Source: an uncultured Oscillospiraceae bacterium (GTDB lineage: Bacteria; Bacillota; Clostridia; Oscillospirales; Acutalibacteraceae). Taken from it: a DNA stretch of 64,000 nucleotides. The stretch spans positions 8,159 through 72,158 of the forward strand of contig CAUGOD010000010.1 of the NCBI GenBank assembly GCA_959601025.1. Reading direction: 5' to 3'. Each line of letters begins with the position of its first letter. The first letter of the stretch is position 1. The translations under genes were made by a program, and so were the position numbers. Shown here piece after piece: positions 60,842-64,000 of the stretch. The notes below the pieces were generated by a model. The model searched no databases, was not told the origin of the DNA, and worked only from the letters and a program-made list of their open reading frames with translations.

Positions 60842-61803
60842 ACGGCGTGATACCTCGTGTCCTTCTTGATACGGATATAGGCGGCGACTGCGATGATGCC
60901 GGAGCGCTGGCCTTGTTGAATATCCTTGCTTTACGAGGCGAGGTCGAGGTGCTGTCCGTCACCAGCACCACTTCCAGGCAATGGGCCCCAGCTTGTATCG
61001 AAGCGATCAACCGTTATTATGGCGCTGCCGATATTCCGATCGGGATGCTGAAAGCGCCGGGCTTTATGGACGGGCCGGGAGAGGATATTTATGCCGAGAA
61101 AACGGCGCGCCATTTCGGCTATACCAAGCCGCTCCCTGCTGTGGAAGACGCTGTCAGGCTGATGAGGCGGACACTGGCCGGCATATCCGGAAAGGCCCGC
61201 ATTGCCGCGATCGGCCCCTTGCGCAATCTCAGCCTTTTATTGGATTCGCCGCCGGATGATTTGAGTCTGCTAACCGGATTAGAACTGATTCGGGAAAAAG
61301 TAGACACGGTATCGATCATGGGCGGAGCGCTGAATCATCTGCCGTCGGCGGAGGCGTCCATCGAGCGGGAATTCAACATCGTTAGCGACGTGCCGTCGGC
61401 GCGGAACTTTATCCACCGCTGTCCGGTTCCGCTTGCCTTCATTGACCTTTATTTGGGTGAAAATGTCAAAACGGGAGGCAGGCTGACAGCATCCGGCGAT
61501 ATGGAGCATCCCATTGCTTTCGCCTATACCGCTCATGGAAGCCTTTCTCGTTCCAGTTGGGATTTGATTACCGTGTTGTATACTGTCCGAGGCTTATGCG
61601 GCTGCTGGTCGTCCAGCGAACCCGGGATGGTTAACGTCACGGAGGATGGACGCACTTTGTTTAATCCAGATTCACAGGGGCGGCACATATTCCTAAGGGA
61701 GCGGCTGCCGCCCGATCAGGTGGCCGAGCAGATTGATATGCTCCTGAATTTCCGGCCCGGGCTGCTCGTTCCCTATGGTGTCAACGCGGATTTGAAATTG
61801 TAA
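60838..61803 (+). CDS. nucleoside hydrolase-family protein
   Basis: The 321-residue cytoplasmic protein has the IUNH calcium-binding signature VLLDTDIGGDCDDAGALALLN (aspartates near residues 11-19). Later it has RIAAIGPLRNLSLLL, VDTVSIMGGAL, EREFNIVSDVPSARNFI, in which the usual Asn-x-x-x-Asp is present, and VLYTVRGLC. Members cleave N-glycosidic bonds of ribonucleosides, but many relatives act on other ribosides. Within this glycan locus its substrate may differ from nucleosides. The start GTG overlaps the upstream stop (GTGA). Confidence 0.85.
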   Translation: MNGVIPRVLLDTDIGGDCDDAGALALLNILALRGEVEVLSVTSTTSRQWAPACIEAINRYYGAADIPIGMLKAPGFMDGPGEDIYAEKTARHFGYTKPLPAVEDAVRLMRRTLAGISGKARIAAIGPLRNLSLLLDSPPDDLSLLTGLELIREKVDTVSIMGGALNHLPSAEASIEREFNIVSDVPSARNFIHRCPVPLAFIDLYLGENVKTGGRLTASGDMEHPIAFAYTAHGSLSRSSWDLITVLYTVRGLCGCWSSSEPGMVNVTEDGRTLFNPDSQGRHIFLRERLPPDQVAEQIDMLLNFRPGLLVPYGVNADLKL

Positions 61804-61851
61804 GAAAACGCCGAAGAAATTATGTAGGTTTTCGGCGGGGGGTAACAAAAA

Positions 61852-62649
61852 TTAGGTGCTGCCTTGATCAAAAAGGGTATTGACGATTCGCTGCTTCTGG
61901 CGCATAAATTCCTTGCGCTCCTTGAGGCGGTAAGACTCGCCCTTGATGTTAATGACAGTGCAGTGATGCAGGACGCGGTCGAGAATGGCGGAGGCGATTG
62001 TAACGTCGGCAAAAACCTCGTTCCATTGGGAGAAGGTTTTGTTGGAGGTAAAGACGGTGGAGGTTTTCTCATAACGTCTGGCGATGAGCTGGAAGAACAG
62101 ATTGGCACCCTGGATATCCATAGGGAGATAACCGATTTCATCAATGATGAGCATCCTGTACTTGGCCAGGACCTTGAGCTTGTCGGGCAGACGGTTCTCA
62201 AAGTGAGCTTTCTTCAGTTGCTCAATAAGCTGGTGACAGTTGACATAGTAGGAGGAGAAACGGTGCTGTGCGGCTACAAGGCCAAGAGCGGAGGCCAGGT
62301 GGGTCTTGCCCAAGCCGGGCGGTCCGAGAAACACCACATTCTCGCCGTTCTCCAGGAAGCGCATGGTAGCCAGCTCGTCGATCTGGCGCTTGTCGATGGA
62401 GGGCTGGAAGGAAAAATCGAAGTCGTCCAGGGTCTTCTTGATAGGAAAGCCGGACATCTGGATTTGTTTCTCATAGGCCCGTTTCCGCTTGGATTTAGCC
62501 TCTTCCGCAAAGGTGTGGTCCAGAACGTCTACAATGTTGAGATTCTCCGCCACGGCCCGTTCCAGATAGTTGTCCAGGATTTCCAGAGTGTTTTTCATCT
62601 TGAGGGCTTCCAGGTTTTCCCTCAGTCTGTCCATGGTAAACTCACTCAT
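61852..62649 (-). CDS. istB: IS21 helper ATPase IstB
   Basis: The 265-residue AAA+ ATPase stimulates strand transfer by IstA. It has Walker A LGPPGLGKTHLASALG, Walker B MLIIDEIGYLP and the sensor-like TVFTSNKTFSQWNEVFAD, as in the DnaC/IstB family. The start 62649 has GAGG six bases ahead and overlaps the end of istA. Confidence 0.95.
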   Translation of the reverse strand: MSEFTMDRLRENLEALKMKNTLEILDNYLERAVAENLNIVDVLDHTFAEEAKSKRKRAYEKQIQMSGFPIKKTLDDFDFSFQPSIDKRQIDELATMRFLENGENVVFLGPPGLGKTHLASALGLVAAQHRFSSYYVNCHQLIEQLKKAHFENRLPDKLKVLAKYRMLIIDEIGYLPMDIQGANLFFQLIARRYEKTSTVFTSNKTFSQWNEVFADVTIASAILDRVLHHCTVINIKGESYRLKERKEFMRQKQRIVNTLFDQGST

Positions 62650-63864
62650 ACAGCACCTCGTCATATCTGGATAAATCGGAGGGTTTCAAAGGAAAATCAA
62701 TAATCTTTCCCTGCTCCAGCAGAACATTTTCCGCATCCATCGTCTGTTTCAACGTGAGCCGCCGGTAGCGCTGGGGATTGACAATCATGTCTTTCCTCTG
62801 GTACGATATCCGATGCAGAGCAATCTGCTTCCCCTCATAGTAGGCGACCAGCATACTGTCGAGGGCCACGACTGCCACATCTTTGCCGATGTACTCCGCA
62901 GGCACGGAGTACTGATTGACGGCGTACGAGATGAGGCAGTCTTTTTGTACCCGGCGCAGGTTGATTTTGTCGATGATGTACTCGCGGCTCAGAGGATTCA
63001 GCCCCTCCTTTTTCAGCCGCTCAAAGGGAATCTCGTTGGTTGTAGCATGAACCCTGCCGTTAACCTTGTTGCACCAGGCCAAGGCCTGTCCGTTGAGGTC
63101 CGCAAGGCTGTTGTACTTGATTCCAATCATGAAATTGTCCCGCACAAACTGTACCGTTCGCTCCACTTTCCCTTTGGTCTGTCCCCGGTAGGGCCGGCAC
63201 AGAATGGGCTTGAAGCCGTAAAACCCAGCGAAGTCCTCAAACTGCCGGTTCAGCGTGGAATCCTCCTGTTTCAGCAGCCGCTTGATCACTACCTGCTTCA
63301 TATTGTCATACAGAATCTCTTCCGGGTATCCTCCAAAATACGAAATGCGTTTTGGTGGCAGTGGATGAGGGTATTCGTGCTCATATCCGTGACAAATTCG
63401 ATGTACCGCATCCTGGAGTATCCCAGAATCATGAGAAAGCAGTACAGCTTCTTCCACTTCCCGTCCTCATTCACCAAATGATCCTCGAAGAACCCCCAAT
63501 CCATCTGCCCCTGCTTTCCGGGCATCGTCTCAAACCGCACTGTCGCTTTCTCGTCCAGATTCATTTTCCGGCTGCTCACATACGCCTTGACGATGCTGTA
63601 TCCCCCGTCAAAGCCCATTTCCCGCAGCTTTTCCAGTATCCGGATCGCTGAGTATGGTGCCTCCTCCAGCCATTCATCCACGATCTGCTTGTACGCGTCC
63701 AGCTTCGTTGGCTTCGGCTCGCTCAGCGTATACTCCGGCCTTTCCGGTGATTCCGCATATCGCTTTGCCGTCCGTGTGTCCATGTGGTACTTCCGGCCAA
63801 GCTCCGTGTAGCTCAGCCCCTTTTGTCTGTCGCTTCGGATGTCCATCCAACTTTTTCCTCTCAT
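62642..63864 (-). pseudogene. istA: IS21 transposase IstA, frameshifted
   Basis: The 5' part (63864 to about 63335) encodes the helix-turn-helix (GLSYTELGRKYHMDTRTAKRYAES) and the first part of the DDE core (GQMDWGFFEDHLV). The 3' part (about 63338 to 62642) continues in another frame from FGGYPEEILYDNMKQVV through KGKVERTVQFVRDNF, with the final acidic residue of the DDE set. The break lies in a run of four T (coding strand) at 63335-63338; one added T would restore the frame. Decay, sequencing error or -1 frameshifting are all possible. Confidence 0.88.
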
Positions 63865-63946
63865 TTTCTGACTCCCTTTCCGGACCCTCTTGTGTCCTAT
63901 TGGGAGTCTATCTTTTTTCCCTCACCTCCGCCACAAATCTACATTT

Positions 63947-64000
63947 TGAACTGCACCCCATTAGTTAGACAAGTATGATATACTTGTACTAAGGAATGGG
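63947..64000. mobile_element. probable terminus of an IS3-family element, cut by the window
   Basis: TGAACTGCACCCC directly beyond the IS21 end resembles the terminal repeat of IS3/IS150-type elements, and a perfect palindrome ACAAGTAT-GAT-ATACTTGT (63969-63987) follows. No coding part is visible, so this remains tentative. Confidence 0.4.

Larger units (their letters stand above)
61823..63943 (-). mobile_element. IS21-family insertion sequence
   Basis: The element carries istA (frameshifted) and istB on the minus strand. Its ends are imperfect inverted repeats beginning TGTAG: ATGTAGGTTTTCGGCGGGGG on the left and, inverted, ATGTAGATTTGTGGCGGAGG on the right. No clear target duplication is seen, and the right side continues at once into another IS-like end. 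Confidence 0.8.

Noticed and set aside
61804..61840. CGCCGAA/TTCGGCG hairpin as terminator of the nucleoside hydrolase gene
   Set aside because: Its 3' arm lies inside the IS21 terminal repeat and no T tract follows, so the pairing is probably incidental.

Overview
The window looks like the chromosome of a GC-rich member of the Bacillota, most likely a gut Clostridia (Oscillospirales/Ruminococcaceae type). This rests on a Firmicutes-style S10-spc-alpha ribosomal operon carrying secY-adk-map-KOW protein-infA-rpmJ, a zinc-type S14, a zinc-lid adenylate kinase, preQ1-I and TPP riboswitches, a GTP-type PEP carboxykinase, CUT1 sugar importers without a local ATPase and an NPDTG cell-wall sorting signal. 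The genus is inference; no rRNA gene is present.

Positions 1-11200 hold housekeeping genes, all on the minus strand: polA, a zinc-ribbon P-loop kinase, a low-molecular-weight tyrosine phosphatase, rimI, a PptA-like tautomerase, tsaD, pckG, an AT-rich secreted-protein/membrane-protein pair that looks acquired, queT under a preQ1-I riboswitch, and a dus gene cut by the left edge. dus and tsaD, both tRNA-modification genes, share a near-identical leader of about 90 bases. Positions 11470-28183 are the ribosomal protein operon on the plus strand. It starts from a clear promoter, has a long leader with an internal terminator-like hairpin, contains unusually long structured gaps (rpsJ-rplC, secY-adk, rpmJ-rpsM, rpsD-rpoA) and ends at a strong terminator.

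Positions 28200-35200 carry a DUF4838 lipoprotein, an unrecognised single-pass membrane protein, a GntR(YtrA-type)-ABC transporter operon with a palindromic operator over its own promoter, a TPP-riboswitch-controlled ThiT-like transporter with an extra C-terminal membrane domain, and tRNA-Arg(ACG). Positions 35260-38050 are an integration hotspot: one complete tyrosine recombinase, fragments of two others, the 3' half of a tRNA-Thr(CGT) with its terminator, and a degenerate tRNA whose 5' half is Gly-like.

Positions 38050-61803 are a large carbohydrate-handling locus. A DUF4091 protein diverges from an AraC-type regulator. The regulator is followed by a co-directional series: a solute-binding lipoprotein, a wall-anchored protein with an SGNH esterase-like domain between copies of a repeated beta module, two permeases, a very large solute-binding protein with an N-terminal carbohydrate-binding-like region, two more permeases, an NHL/TPR membrane protein, a YIP1-family protein, a DUF5696 lipoprotein, a giant membrane-anchored putative glycosidase, a membrane-anchored copy of the repeated beta module, and a nucleoside-hydrolase-family enzyme. 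Together these look like a Gram-positive glycan-utilisation locus with two importers. Its substrate and the roles of several components are not evident and it is the best candidate here for an undescribed system. An IS21-family element with a frameshifted istA follows, abutting what looks like the end of an IS3-family element at the right edge.
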